Shown: positions 32,818 through 41,695 of the stretch, in pieces
Layout: every line of letters begins with the position of its first letter
Position numbering within the stretch: position 1 is the first letter of the stretch
Assembly: GCF_031177825.1 (NCBI RefSeq)
Contig: NZ_JAPSKE010000035.1
Coordinates: 1-55,503, forward strand
From: Paenibacillus sp.
GTDB lineage: Bacteria > Bacillota > Bacilli > Paenibacillales > YIM-B00363
Length of the DNA: 55,503 bases
Direction of reading: 5' to 3'
Program-made: the position numbers and the translations under genes
Notes under the pieces: generated by a model
Seen by the model: the letters and a program-made list of their open reading frames with translations, nothing else
What the model was told of the DNA's origin: nothing
The model's database searches: none

Positions 32818-33783
32818 TTATGCTTGGGCGCCGATTCTCCGTTTCGCCTCTTGCATATCGCGTCCGATCTGCTCGATGAGCGCCGCCACGGAATCGAACT
32901 TTCGCTCGTCCCGAATGCGCGAGACGAACGAAACCGTTAGACGCTGCCCGTACAGATCTCCCTCGAAGTCGAATAGATGGACCTCCCAGGTCGGTACGGG
33001 GAGCGCGCTGTGGAACGTCGGCTTCATGCCGACGTTCATGACCCCGGCATACGTCCGTCCCGTCGAAGGCCCCGTCTCGATCGTCGCGTTCACCGCGTAT
33101 ACCCCGTTGGCCGGCTTCACGGAACGAGCGTCGATCGACAGGTTCGCGGTCGGCACGCCGATCGTGCGCCCTCGGCCGTCGCCGGTCACGACTTCGCCGG
33201 AGACGTCGAAGGGCCGTCCGAGCAGCTTCAGGGCTTGTTCGACGTCGCCGAGGGCGAGCGCCTCGCGAATGAGCGTCGAGCTCACCCGCTCGTCCTCGAC
33301 CCGATACGGCTGAACGATCTCCGCGTCGAATCGGCCTTCGCCGAGCTGCTTCAGCAGCGCGGACGTGCCGAGTCCCCGGTGGCCGAACGTGAAATTAAAA
33401 CCTACGGCGACAGACTTGACGCGCAGCGGCACGAGCACTTCATCCACGAACGCTTCCGGGGAAAGCGCCGCCAGCGTCGTCGTGAAGGAGACCACGTATA
33501 CCGTATCCAGTCCGAGCTCGCGAAACCGCTCCAGCTTCCGGTCCAACGGCGTGATCGAAGTCGAATACGCCTTCGCCCCGAGTACCTCCCGCGGATGCGG
33601 GTGGAACGTCATGACGGAGGCCGCGAGCCCGCGTCTCCGCGCCGCGTTCACCGCCCGGCCGATCACTTCGCGATGGCCGAGATGTACGCCGTCGAAATCG
33701 CCGATCGCCATCGACTGTCCTTCGGCCGGCACGCTCTCCAACGCGTGCGCGGGCACCGGATATTCGAGATTTACGATATTCAT
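32818..33783 (-). CDS. ribF: bifunctional riboflavin kinase / FAD synthetase
   Basis: 321-residue enzyme making FMN and FAD from riboflavin. Amino-terminal nucleotidyltransferase domain with GDFDGVHLGHR (about 28-38) and VGFNFTFGHRG; carboxy-terminal riboflavin kinase domain with GRGRTIGVPTANL and AGVMNVGMKPTF. The ATG MNIVNLEYPVP has GGGGGAG upstream. The frame stays open far upstream inside truB but only as a shadow. Follows truB by 35 nt, the standard truB-ribF order. Confidence 0.97.
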   Translation of the reverse strand: MNIVNLEYPVPAHALESVPAEGQSMAIGDFDGVHLGHREVIGRAVNAARRRGLAASVMTFHPHPREVLGAKAYSTSITPLDRKLERFRELGLDTVYVVSFTTTLAALSPEAFVDEVLVPLRVKSVAVGFNFTFGHRGLGTSALLKQLGEGRFDAEIVQPYRVEDERVSSTLIREALALGDVEQALKLLGRPFDVSGEVVTGDGRGRTIGVPTANLSIDARSVKPANGVYAVNATIETGPSTGRTYAGVMNVGMKPTFHSALPVPTWEVHLFDFEGDLYGQRLTVSFVSRIRDERKFDSVAALIEQIGRDMQEAKRRIGAQA

Positions 33784-33818
33784 GCCGCCACTCCCCCACT
33801 CACCGAACATCCAAGAAT

Positions 33819-34736
33819 TTAAGTAAACAGCTTTAACGGAACGAACATGTCCTCGTCCGCGTCTTTGCGATACAACCCGATCAAGCGTTCGCCGCCGTAT
33901 AACCGATAGACCGCCAGGTCGTCGGCTGGTTCGGACGCCGATCGCACCGCTTTCGCGTACAGCTTCCGGCCTTGCAGCGCAGGTACGACCGCGGCTTCCG
34001 ACACGTCGCCTCTCGGCAGGAACGACAGCGCCTCCCCGATCGGAAGAAGCGCTTCCCCGAGGCGCTCTTCCCCTGCGAGCCGCGCCGCCTCCGCCAGCGT
34101 GAGGCATTGCTCGCGCCGAATCGGCCCCGAGCCGGTGCGCACGAGCGCCGACATGACGGCGGGATACCCGAGGGAACGCCCCAGATCGGCGCATAACGTG
34201 CGAATATACGTCCCTTTCGAGCAGACGACGGTCATCGCTACCTTATAAAACGGTCCGTCGCGCCGAATCTCCGTAACATCGATCGAATGGATCGTCACGA
34301 CCCGCGATTTCCGCTCGACCTCGAGACCGGCCCGGGCAAGCTCGTACAGCCGCTTGCCGTCCACCTTCACGGCGGAGTACATGGGCGGCGTCTGTTCGAT
34401 CTCGCCGACGAATCGCCCCGCCGCGGCGCGAATGTCCGCTTCCGTCAGATCGACCGCTTCGACGCGCTCCACCACCGCGCCGGTCGCGTCCTCGGTATCT
34501 GTCGCGTATCCGATCGTCATCTCGGCTTCGTACGTCTTCGGGAGCTCTTGCAAATACTCGACGATGCGCGTCGCCCGCCCCAAACAAAGCGGAAGCACGC
34601 CGGACACCTCAGGATCCAGCGTGCCCGTATGACCGATGCGCTTCATGCGAAACAGCTTTCTCGCCTTCGACACGCAATCGTGCGATGTCATGCCGACGTC
34701 CTTCCACAACGGAAATACGCCTTCCCATTCCGTCAT
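33819..34736 (-). CDS. truB: tRNA pseudouridine(55) synthase
   Basis: 305-residue TruB forming pseudouridine 55 in the T-loop of tRNAs. Catalytic Asp D41 lies in HTGTLDPEVSG; further motifs are QTPPMYSAVKVDGKRLYELAR and SKGTYIRTLCADLG. The ATG overlaps the nrnA stop (ATGA). The carboxy-terminal PUA-like region is present (ALQGRKLYAKAVRS onward). Part of the nusA-infB-rbfA-nrnA-truB-ribF unit. Confidence 0.97.
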   Translation of the reverse strand: MTEWEGVFPLWKDVGMTSHDCVSKARKLFRMKRIGHTGTLDPEVSGVLPLCLGRATRIVEYLQELPKTYEAEMTIGYATDTEDATGAVVERVEAVDLTEADIRAAAGRFVGEIEQTPPMYSAVKVDGKRLYELARAGLEVERKSRVVTIHSIDVTEIRRDGPFYKVAMTVVCSKGTYIRTLCADLGRSLGYPAVMSALVRTGSGPIRREQCLTLAEAARLAGEERLGEALLPIGEALSFLPRGDVSEAAVVPALQGRKLYAKAVRSASEPADDLAVYRLYGGERLIGLYRKDADEDMFVPLKLFT

Positions 34737-35728
34737 AACCGTTCCTTCACCGCTTCCACCACACGCCGGATCGCTTCGTCCAACGTACCGTTGATCGTGC
34801 ACCCCGCCGCGCGCACATGGCCGCCGCCGCCGAGCGTCTTCGCAAGACTCGAGACGTTCACCAAGCCCGCGGAGCGAAGGCTCACCTTCACATTGCCGGG
34901 AGCCTTCTCCTTGAACAGCAAGCCGACCTCGACGCCTGCCACGTTCCGCGGCAGGTTCACGAGTCCTTCGGTATCTTCGTCCGCGGCTCCGACGGCGTCG
35001 AGCGTATCGCGCGTCACCGACAGCCACCCGATCTTGCGATCCTCCGTGAACGACAGCGTCGACAGCGCCTCCTTCAGCAGAAGCATCTGCGCGTACGTCA
35101 TCGTCTCCAGCAGCTGCTCGGCGAGAACGGCGCCTTCGGCCCCGTGCCGAAGCATCCGCTCGGCTACCGCCATGACATCGGGCGTCGTATTGGAATACCG
35201 GAAGCCGCCCGTGTCCGTCAGCAGCCCGGCATAGATACAGGTGGCCAGCGGCTTCGTCCATTCGATGCCGAGCGTCTCCGCCAGCTCATAGATAATCTCG
35301 ACCGTCGCCGCGGCCGAAGGCTTGACCACGTTATGCGTGCCGAAGCCGTCGTTCGTCGGATGATGGTCGATATTCAGAAGAAGCCTAGATTCCGCGAAAA
35401 GGGTATGTACCCCGCCGATCCGCTCGAAATCCGCGCAATCGACGGCGATGACGCGTTCGAACCGCCGGTTTGGCGCCGATCGACCGTAGTCGATGATCGG
35501 CTGCCCGCCCAGCAGTCCCGCGTACTTATCCGGCGTTCTGTCTTCGTTGATCAACGTATAGGACTTGCCCAGCGCCTTCAAAATGAAACCGATGGCGCCC
35601 GTCGAGCTGATCGCGTCGCCGTCCGGCGACAGGTGAGAGACGACGAGAAAGTCGTCTCCCTCCCGGAGGAACTCCGCCGCTTGGCGGAGCGCCTCGCGAT
35701 AGCTGTCCTCATGAAACGTTACGCTCAT
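34733..35728 (-). CDS. nrnA: DHH/DHHA1 nanoRNase NrnA
   Basis: 331-residue DHH-family phosphoesterase degrading short oligoribonucleotides and pAp. DHH domain with SHLSPDGDAISS, DCADFERIG and NIDHHPTND; carboxy DHHA1 domain with GGGGHVRAAG. ATG overlaps the rbfA stop by 4 nt; purine-rich GAGGCGGA upstream. Its place between rbfA and truB is conserved in Bacillota and links RNA turnover to the translation factor operon. Confidence 0.96.
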   Translation of the reverse strand: MSVTFHEDSYREALRQAAEFLREGDDFLVVSHLSPDGDAISSTGAIGFILKALGKSYTLINEDRTPDKYAGLLGGQPIIDYGRSAPNRRFERVIAVDCADFERIGGVHTLFAESRLLLNIDHHPTNDGFGTHNVVKPSAAATVEIIYELAETLGIEWTKPLATCIYAGLLTDTGGFRYSNTTPDVMAVAERMLRHGAEGAVLAEQLLETMTYAQMLLLKEALSTLSFTEDRKIGWLSVTRDTLDAVGAADEDTEGLVNLPRNVAGVEVGLLFKEKAPGNVKVSLRSAGLVNVSSLAKTLGGGGHVRAAGCTINGTLDEAIRRVVEAVKERL

Positions 35729-36081
35729 GGACGATCCGCCTCTTGGTTGATCGTACCCAACAGCTTCTCGATCTTGCTGCCGTATTCGATCGAACTGTCG
35801 AAGTGAAACAGGAGGTCCGGGACGTGGCGAAGGCGCATCCGCTTGCCGAGCTCGGTGCGAAGGAAGCCCTTGCCGCGGGACAGCGACTTGAGCGTCGTCT
35901 CCTTCTGCTCCTCGTTGCCCAGCACGCTGATGAACACCTTGGCTTGCGACAAGTCGTTCGTCACGTCCACGCCGGTCACCGTCACGAAACCGATGCCCGG
36001 ATCCTTCCAATCGAATTGGATGATATGGCTAAGCTCTTTCTTAAGCTGCTCGCCCACCCGTCCGACACGCACCTTGGCCAT
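35725..36081 (-). CDS. rbfA: 30S ribosome-binding factor A
   Basis: 118-residue KH-fold factor for late maturation of the 30S subunit and 16S 5' end processing. Typical start MAKVRVGRVGEQLKKELSHI and segment DLSQAKVFISVLG. GAGAGG is 9 nt before the ATG. 6 nt after infB, 4-nt overlap with nrnA. Confidence 0.97.
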   Translation of the reverse strand: MAKVRVGRVGEQLKKELSHIIQFDWKDPGIGFVTVTGVDVTNDLSQAKVFISVLGNEEQKETTLKSLSRGKGFLRTELGKRMRLRHVPDLLFHFDSSIEYGSKIEKLLGTINQEADRP

Positions 36082-36087
36082 GCGTCA

Positions 36088-39000
36088 TCACCTCTCTACG
36101 GTTTCCATCACGAACGCTTCGATGATGTCTCCCTCTTTCACGTCGTTGAACTTATCGATGCCGATGCCGCACTCGTAGCCTTGCGCGACTTCTTTCGCGT
36201 CGTCCTTGAACCGCTTGAGGGAGTCCAGCTTGCCTTCGTGTACGACTACGCTGTCCCGAATGACGCGCACTTCGGCGTTCCGGGCGATCTTGCCTTGCGT
36301 GACCATACACCCTGCAATGGTGCCCACTTTCGTGATTTTGAATACGTTGCGGACTTCCGCCTGACCGATGACGACTTCCTTGAAGATCGGGTCGAGCAAC
36401 CCTTTCATCGCGGATTCGATCTCGTCGATCACGTTGTAGATGATGCGGTGCTGACGAATGTCCACGCCTTCCTGATCGGCGGTCGCTTTCGCGGCCGGCT
36501 CCGGACGAACGTTGAAGCCGATGATGATCGCGTTCGAAGCCGATGCGAACGTGACGTCCGATTCGGTGATGGCGCCGACGCCCGTATGCAGAATGCGCAC
36601 GCGCGCGCCCTCCACGTCGATCTTCGCGAGCGAGCCTTTCAGCGCCTCGACGGAGCCTTGCACGTCGCCCTTGATGATGACGTTCAGTTCCTTCAGATCG
36701 CCTTCCTTGATCTTGCTGAACAAGTCGTCGAGCGTCACCTTCGTGTTCGCTCCGAAATCCGCTTGACGCTGCTTGGACGTCCGGGACTCGGCGATTTCGC
36801 GCGCCTTCCGCTCGTCTTCGAACACCATGAACGGATCGCCGGCTTGCGGCACTTCCGTCAGACCGGTAATTTCGACCGGCGTCGACGGTCCGGCTTCCTT
36901 CACGCGGCGGCCCTTGTCGTTGACCATCGCCCGAACGCGGCCGAAGTTGTTGCCGATGACGAGCGCGTCGCCGACCTTCAGCGTGCCGTTCTGCACGAGT
37001 ACGCGAGCCACGGCGCCTTTGCCCTTGTCGAGCTCGGCTTCGATGACCGTACCGCGCGCCCGCTTGTTCGGGTTCGCTTTGTATTCTTGCACGTCCGCTA
37101 CGAGGAGAATCATCTCCAGCAGCGTATCGAGATTCTGGCGTTGCTTCGCGGAGATGTTCACGAAGATCGTGTCGCCGCCCCACTCTTCCGGCACGAGTTC
37201 GAACTCCGTCAACGCTTGCTTGATCTTATCCGGATCCGCGTCCGGCTTGTCGATCTTGTTCACCGCGACGATGATCGGCACGTTCGCCGCTTTCGCATGC
37301 GAGATCGCCTCTTTCGTCTGCGGCATGACGCCGTCGTCGGCAGCGACGACAAGAATCGTAATGTCCGTGACTTGAGCGCCTCGTGCGCGCATCGACGTGA
37401 ACGCTTCGTGGCCCGGCGTATCGAGGAACGTAATTTTCCGGTTGTTGACTTCAACCTGGTACGCGCCGATATGCTGCGTAATGCCGCCGGCTTCGCCTTC
37501 GACGACGTTCGCTTCGCGAATCGCGTCGAGCAGCGTCGTCTTGCCGTGGTCGACGTGACCCATGATCGTGACGACCGGCGGGCGCTCTTCCAAGTCCGCT
37601 TCGTCGTCCGTCTCGACGATCTCGTCGTAGTTGTCGATTTCTTCCGCGATTTTCACATCGACTTCGACGCCGAATTCGCCGGCGAGCAGTTGAATGATAT
37701 CGAGGTCGATCTCTTGGTTGATCGTCGCCATCGTGCCCATGAACAGCAGCTTCTTGATGACTTCGGAAGCGTCTTTATGAAGCAGCTTCGCCGCATCGCC
37801 GACCGTCATATTGCCGCGGACGATGATCTTCTTCGGCGTATTGTCGACCTTCGGACGCGCGGACTGCTGGCCGCGGTTGTTCTTGCCGCCCTTGCCGCCC
37901 TTGCGCCGGTTCCGACCCTTGCCGTCGCTGAACTCGCCCTCCATGAATCGGGACGTACGATCGCGATCGCGTTCCTTGTCCTTGTCGCGATCTCGCTCGC
38001 GCGTCGGTTGCGGTTGCGTCCGGTTATCGACCGGAGGCGCCGGAATTTTCGCCGCGCCGCCGAATCGGCCGCCGCCGCCGCCGGGACGACCGCCGCCGGG
38101 ACGACCTGGACCGCCGCCGCCTTGCGGACGATTGCCGTAGCCGCCGCCGCCTTGCGGGCGGTTAGCGCCGTAGCCGCCGCCCTGCGGACGGTCGCCTTGC
38201 GGACGGTTACCGCCGTAGCCGCCGCCTTGCGGGCGGTCGCCTTGCGGGCGATTGCCGTAGCCGCCGCCTTGCGGACGGTCGCCCTGCGGGCGATTGCCGT
38301 AGCCGCCGCCTTGCGGACGGTCGCCTTGCGGGCGATTGCCGTAGCCGCCGCCTTGCGGACGGTCGCCTTGCGGGCGATTGCCGTAGCCACCGCCTTGCGG
38401 ACGGTCGCCTTGCGGGCGATTGCCGTAGCCGCCGCCTTGCGGACGGTCGCCCTGCGGGCGGTTGCCGCCGTAACCGCCTTGCGGACGGTCGCCCTGCGGT
38501 CGGTCGCCTTGCGGGCGATTGCCGCCGTAACCGCCTTGCGGACGGTCTCCCTGAGGACGGTTGTTATACGGACGATCGCCTTGCGGGCGATTGTTGTACG
38601 GTCTGTCGCCCTGCGGACGATTGTTGTACGGACGGTCGCCTTGCGGACGATCCCCTTGCGGACGGTCGCCTTGCGGACGATCCCCTTGCGGGCGCTCGCC
38701 TTGCGGACGATCCCCTTGCGGGCGCTCGCCTTGCGGACGATCCCCTTGCGGACGTTCGCCCTGCGGACGATCGTTCTGCTGTTGACGTTCGCCCTGCGGA
38801 CGATCGTTCTGCTGTTGACGTTCGCCCTGCGGACGATCGTTCTGTTGTTGGCGTTCGCCTTGCGGACGCTCGTTCTGCGTTCCGGATCGCTCATTCGACG
38901 TCCGGTTGTCGTCTCTTCCTCGAGACGGTTGATTTCTCGTGCTAGTTGCCACTGACGCACCCCCGCTGCTCGCTCCAGACCCTTGGCTATGGGTCTCCGC

Positions 39001-39198
39001 TGCTCGTTTCGCTGCGGCGTTCGCCTTGACGTCCTTAAAGAACTTCTCGACCGCATTCACCGCTTTGTCTTCCATTACGCTCATATGATTATTGACCGGC
39101 AAATCCAGCCGTTTCAAAATCGTAATAATCTCTTTACTGCTCATGTTTAAAGATTTTGCATATTCGTACACTCTTAACTTGTTATCAGCCTTGCTCAA
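36088..39198 (-). CDS. infB: translation initiation factor IF-2, with long repeat insertion
   Basis: 1036-residue IF-2, the GTPase that places initiator tRNA on the 30S subunit. Amino-terminal IF2_N domain (about 1-60), then a low-complexity linker of about 270 residues (109-380) of RPQGDRPQGG-type repeats ending in Gly/Arg-rich and charged tracts, a second IF2_N (about 455-510), and the G domain with GHVDHGKT (547-554), DTPGHEAF and NKID (647-650), followed by domains II-IV. TTG start overlapping the ylxQ stop (TTGA), GGAGG upstream. Longer than the B. subtilis protein almost entirely because of the linker. Confidence 0.98.
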   Translation of the reverse strand: MSKADNKLRVYEYAKSLNMSSKEIITILKRLDLPVNNHMSVMEDKAVNAVEKFFKDVKANAAAKRAAETHSQGSGASSGGASVATSTRNQPSRGRDDNRTSNERSGTQNERPQGERQQQNDRPQGERQQQNDRPQGERQQQNDRPQGERPQGDRPQGERPQGDRPQGERPQGDRPQGDRPQGDRPQGDRPYNNRPQGDRPYNNRPQGDRPYNNRPQGDRPQGGYGGNRPQGDRPQGDRPQGGYGGNRPQGDRPQGGGYGNRPQGDRPQGGGYGNRPQGDRPQGGGYGNRPQGDRPQGGGYGNRPQGDRPQGGGYGNRPQGDRPQGGGYGGNRPQGDRPQGGGYGANRPQGGGGYGNRPQGGGGPGRPGGGRPGGGGGRFGGAAKIPAPPVDNRTQPQPTRERDRDKDKERDRDRTSRFMEGEFSDGKGRNRRKGGKGGKNNRGQQSARPKVDNTPKKIIVRGNMTVGDAAKLLHKDASEVIKKLLFMGTMATINQEIDLDIIQLLAGEFGVEVDVKIAEEIDNYDEIVETDDEADLEERPPVVTIMGHVDHGKTTLLDAIREANVVEGEAGGITQHIGAYQVEVNNRKITFLDTPGHEAFTSMRARGAQVTDITILVVAADDGVMPQTKEAISHAKAANVPIIVAVNKIDKPDADPDKIKQALTEFELVPEEWGGDTIFVNISAKQRQNLDTLLEMILLVADVQEYKANPNKRARGTVIEAELDKGKGAVARVLVQNGTLKVGDALVIGNNFGRVRAMVNDKGRRVKEAGPSTPVEITGLTEVPQAGDPFMVFEDERKAREIAESRTSKQRQADFGANTKVTLDDLFSKIKEGDLKELNVIIKGDVQGSVEALKGSLAKIDVEGARVRILHTGVGAITESDVTFASASNAIIIGFNVRPEPAAKATADQEGVDIRQHRIIYNVIDEIESAMKGLLDPIFKEVVIGQAEVRNVFKITKVGTIAGCMVTQGKIARNAEVRVIRDSVVVHEGKLDSLKRFKDDAKEVAQGYECGIGIDKFNDVKEGDIIEAFVMETVER
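38059..38874 (-). repeat. tandem repeats inside infB (RPQGD / RPQGDRPQGGGYGN units)
   Basis: About 815 nt of coding repeats. The amino side has NDRPQGERQQQ units (33 nt), then RPQGERPQGD and RPYNNRPQGD units (30 nt), then six or seven copies of a 14-residue RPQGDRPQGGGYGN unit (42 nt). Copies differ mainly at third positions, showing repeated expansion and drift. The protein segment should be disordered and strongly basic. Confidence 0.9.
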
Positions 39199-39524
39199 AG
39201 AAACTCCACCTCCGCATGATTTGCCAAGCTCTTGCGGACAAGCTCGGATAATCCCTTATCCGTGACGGCGACCACCACCCGATCCGCTTTACCGATGCTT
39301 TGCCCTAATTCCTGACGGTCGAACGCGAGGCTGAACGGGACGCCGTAAAAATCGCACTTATCCCGATACTTCTTCTTCGCGTTGTCCGATGCATCGTTCG
39401 CTACGAATACAAGAAGCGCCGTGCGGCTGCGAACCGCCTTCATCACGCCTTCGTCTCCGCTCTCCAGCTTCCCCGCCCGCAGCGCGAGCCCAAGATAAGA
39501 CAACGTTCGTTCCCGGTCGTTCAT
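39195..39524 (-). CDS. ylxQ: L7Ae-family RNA-binding protein YlxQ
   Basis: 109-residue member of the L7Ae/L30e/S12e/Gadd45 family (YlxQ/RplGA), which binds kink-turn RNAs. Segments YLGLALRAGKLESGDEGVMKAV and LLVFVANDASDNAKKKY are typical. ATG overlaps the ylxR stop (ATGA). It lies between ylxR and infB, as in B. subtilis. Cellular target RNA unknown. Confidence 0.93.
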   Translation of the reverse strand: MNDRERTLSYLGLALRAGKLESGDEGVMKAVRSRTALLVFVANDASDNAKKKYRDKCDFYGVPFSLAFDRQELGQSIGKADRVVVAVTDKGLSELVRKSLANHAEVEFL

Positions 39525-39853
39525 CCGGTCGGTTCGCCTTCTTCCTCGTCGTCGGGCAAGGTCGCTTGATAAGCGCGGAACTCGTCTTCCACGCGGATGA
39601 ATTCCTGCGCCAACGTATCGTATACTTCGTCGCCGACCGTCACCTTCAGCGCCCGGTCGAGCGCGCGGCTTTTCTTCGCTAAGGCAAAGCAGCGGACCTT
39701 CCCGCATAAATACGCGCCCCGGCCGGACTTCTTGCCGGTGATGTCGATGAGCACCTCGCTCTGCGGCGTGCGGACGACGCGAATCAATTCCTTCTTCGGC
39801 TTGCCTTCTTGACATGCGACGCATTTCCGCAGCGGTACGCGCCGAACTCTCAC
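39521..39853 (-). CDS. ylxR: YlxR / RNase P modulator-type RNA-binding protein
   Basis: 110-residue protein of the YlxR family (DUF448), a small RNA-binding fold; the B. subtilis protein has been described as affecting RNase P and gene expression. Signature RKCVACQEGKPKKELIRVV and KKSGRGAYLCG. Two GTG codons are available; the first is inside AGGAGGTG, so the second (8 nt from AGGAGG, MRVRRVPLRK) is used. Acidic tail (PDDEEEGEPTG), longer than in B. subtilis. Confidence 0.93.
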   Translation of the reverse strand: MRVRRVPLRKCVACQEGKPKKELIRVVRTPQSEVLIDITGKKSGRGAYLCGKVRCFALAKKSRALDRALKVTVGDEVYDTLAQEFIRVEDEFRAYQATLPDDEEEGEPTG

Positions 39854-39881
39854 GACGATCACCTCCTTAGGGCGTTATTCG

Positions 39882-40976
39882 TTAATCGAAGCTGACGGAA
39901 TCCTGCGGCAGCGCTTCGTCGGTACGCGGACGGCCGAATTCCTCTTCCGCCTGCGTTTCGCTCTTGATATCGATCTTCCAGCCGGTGAGCTTCGCCGCGA
40001 GTCTCGCGTTCTGCCCTTTGATACCGATCGCCAGCGACAGCTGATAATCCGGCACGATGACGCGAGCCGTCTTCTCGTCCTCGAGCACCTTCACTTCGAC
40101 GACCTTGGACGGGCTCAGGGCGTTCGCCACGAACTCATCCACGTTCTCGCTCCAGCGGACGATATCGATCTTCTCGCCGCGAAGCTCGTTCACGATCGTC
40201 TGGACGCGGGCGCCCTTCGGACCGACGCAGGAGCCTACCGGATCGACGTCCTCGTTCCGCGAGTGAACCGCGATTTTCGAACGGAATCCCGCTTCGCGAG
40301 CGACCGAACGAATCTCGACGACCCCGTCGTAAATCTCGGGCACCTCGAGCTCGAACAGCCGTTTCAGCAAACCGGGATGCGTTCGGGACAATACGATTTG
40401 AGGACCTTTGGTCGTGTTTTCCACGCGGGTGATGTACCCCTTGATCCGATCGTTCAGCTTGAACTTATCCGTCGGCATCATCTCGGCGAGCGGCATGACC
40501 GCCTCGACCTTCCCGAGATCGACGTACAAATTGCGCGTATCGAGCCGCTGTACGATCCCGGTGACGATGTCTTCTTCCTTATCGACGAAAGCGTTATAAA
40601 TAAGTCCTCGCTCGGCCTCGCGAATGCGCTGCGTAACGACCTGCTTCGCGGTTTGGGCCGCGATCCGGCCGAAGTCGCGCGGCGTCACTTCGATCTCGAC
40701 GATGTCGTCGATCGTGTAATTCGGGTTTATCTCCCTAGCGGCGTAAAGCGAGATTTCCATACGCGGGTCGAGCACCTCGTCGACGACCGTCTTGCGCGCG
40801 TAGACGCGAATGACGCCGGTCAACCGGTTGATATCCACGCGCACGTTCTGCGCCGTATTGAAATTCCGTTTATAGCTGGAGATGAGGGCCGCTTCGATCG
40901 CCTCGAGCAGCACCTCTTTGCCGATTCCTTTATCCCTCTCGATTTCCGCCAACGCCTCGATAAAATCCGTATTCAT
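39882..40976 (-). CDS. nusA: transcription termination/antitermination protein NusA
   Basis: 364-residue NusA. Amino-terminal RNA polymerase-binding domain (1-125), S1 domain (about 135-200, DIVTGIVQRLDTRNLYVDLG), KH1 and KH2 (about 230-345, VDPVGSCVGPKGARVQ; LSLAIGIKGQNARLAAKLTGW). No carboxy-terminal acidic repeats, as usual in Bacillota. Start MNTDFIEALAEIERDKGI, with GGGGG upstream. Between rimP and ylxR. Confidence 0.98.
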   Translation of the reverse strand: MNTDFIEALAEIERDKGIGKEVLLEAIEAALISSYKRNFNTAQNVRVDINRLTGVIRVYARKTVVDEVLDPRMEISLYAAREINPNYTIDDIVEIEVTPRDFGRIAAQTAKQVVTQRIREAERGLIYNAFVDKEEDIVTGIVQRLDTRNLYVDLGKVEAVMPLAEMMPTDKFKLNDRIKGYITRVENTTKGPQIVLSRTHPGLLKRLFELEVPEIYDGVVEIRSVAREAGFRSKIAVHSRNEDVDPVGSCVGPKGARVQTIVNELRGEKIDIVRWSENVDEFVANALSPSKVVEVKVLEDEKTARVIVPDYQLSLAIGIKGQNARLAAKLTGWKIDIKSETQAEEEFGRPRTDEALPQDSVSFD

Positions 40977-41009
40977 TGGAAAGTCATTCCCCCTCTCGCG
41001 AGTCTTGCC

Positions 41010-41483
41010 TTAGAAAATAATCGTCAAACGAGCGCTGGCGATCCGATCCGCGCCGAACGTAACGTCCTTCGCTTTGCCCTTCTTGCCCGCCTTCACCGTG
41101 ACCGTCTCGCCGTCGTACGCGACGAGCGGACCTTCGAACTCTTTCATTCCTTCTATCGGCTCGTACGTCGTAATATAGACGTCCTTGCCGACCGCCCGTC
41201 GGAAATCTTCGGGCTTCTTGAGCGGGCGTTCGGCGCCCGGGGAGGAAACCTCCAGTATGTAAGCGTCCGGAATCGGATCGTTCTTATCCAATTGTTCGCT
41301 TAAATATTCGCTGACTCGTCCGCACTCGTCGATGTCGATGCCGCCTTCCTTGTCCACGTATACCCGCAAAAAGCGGTTCCCGCCCTCGGAAACATACTCT
41401 ACATCGACAAGCTCGAAGCCCTCCCTGTCCAGGAACGGCGTCACCATATCGGCAACCGTCTGTTGCACTCCCGCTGCGCTCAC
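41010..41483 (-). CDS. rimP: ribosome maturation factor RimP
   Basis: 157-residue RimP, needed for 30S assembly. Typical segments FELVDVEYVSEGGNRFLRVYVDKEGGI and EVSSPGAERPLKKPEDF. GTG start with GGAGG 7 nt upstream; the longer open frame includes the leader hairpin and is rejected. First gene of the nusA operon, with a strong promoter. In most relatives polC lies upstream; here the divergent merR-thioredoxin pair does. Confidence 0.97.
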   Translation of the reverse strand: MSAAGVQQTVADMVTPFLDREGFELVDVEYVSEGGNRFLRVYVDKEGGIDIDECGRVSEYLSEQLDKNDPIPDAYILEVSSPGAERPLKKPEDFRRAVGKDVYITTYEPIEGMKEFEGPLVAYDGETVTVKAGKKGKAKDVTFGADRIASARLTIIF

Positions 41484-41501
41484 AATCGAACCTCCTCTAT
41501 A

Positions 41502-41532
41502 GGAAAACGTAAAGAGTGGGTTTCCCCACTCT
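41502..41532 (-). promoter_or_regulatory. leader hairpin of the rimP-nusA operon
   Basis: AGAGTGGG, GAAA loop, CCCACTCT followed by TTACGTTTTCC on the minus strand, about 20 nt before rimP. A GNRA-capped stem followed by a broken T run could act as an attenuator, for instance for NusA feedback, or protect the transcript. Confidence 0.5.
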
Positions 41533-41566
41533 CCAATGTTCGCAGTATCGACATCATCACTTGAAA

Positions 41567-41595
41567 AGTATACCACAAGCGGAAAGTGCGCACAA
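41567..41595 (-). promoter_or_regulatory. sigma-A promoter of rimP-nusA-infB operon
   Basis: TTGTGC, 17 nt, TATACT with an extended -10 (TGGTATACT) on the minus strand, about 85 nt before the rimP start. Confidence 0.75.
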
Positions 41596-41631
41596 GAGGG
41601 AGGATGAAAGGCCGTTTTCAAAAAATAATCG

Positions 41632-41663
41632 TTGACCTTCACATCAATGGTAGGGTTTATTAT
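41632..41663 (+). promoter_or_regulatory. MerR-type promoter and operator of the merR-trx pair
   Basis: TTGACC and TATTAT (or TTATTA) are separated by 20 (or 19) nt, the over-long spacing typical of MerR-activated promoters. The spacer holds an imperfect dyad at 41635-41656, ACCTTCACATC / AATGGTAGGGT, pairing as ACCnTnnCAT with ATGnnAnGGT. This suggests autoregulation by the downstream MerR protein. Confidence 0.65.
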
Positions 41664-41695
41664 GAGAAAAGACGATCGCATGGAGGCATCGCGGC

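Noticed and set aside
38059..38874. Regularly spaced repeats that might suggest a CRISPR array.
   Set aside because: The repeats are coding, contiguous without unique spacers, and in frame with IF-2.
35743..38955. 1070-residue plus-strand open frame antisense to rbfA/infB with striking repeats (ALRTIAVAA-like).
   Set aside because: It mirrors the infB repeat tract in a high-GC region with few stops. It has no ribosome site or family resemblance, and infB on the other strand is certain.
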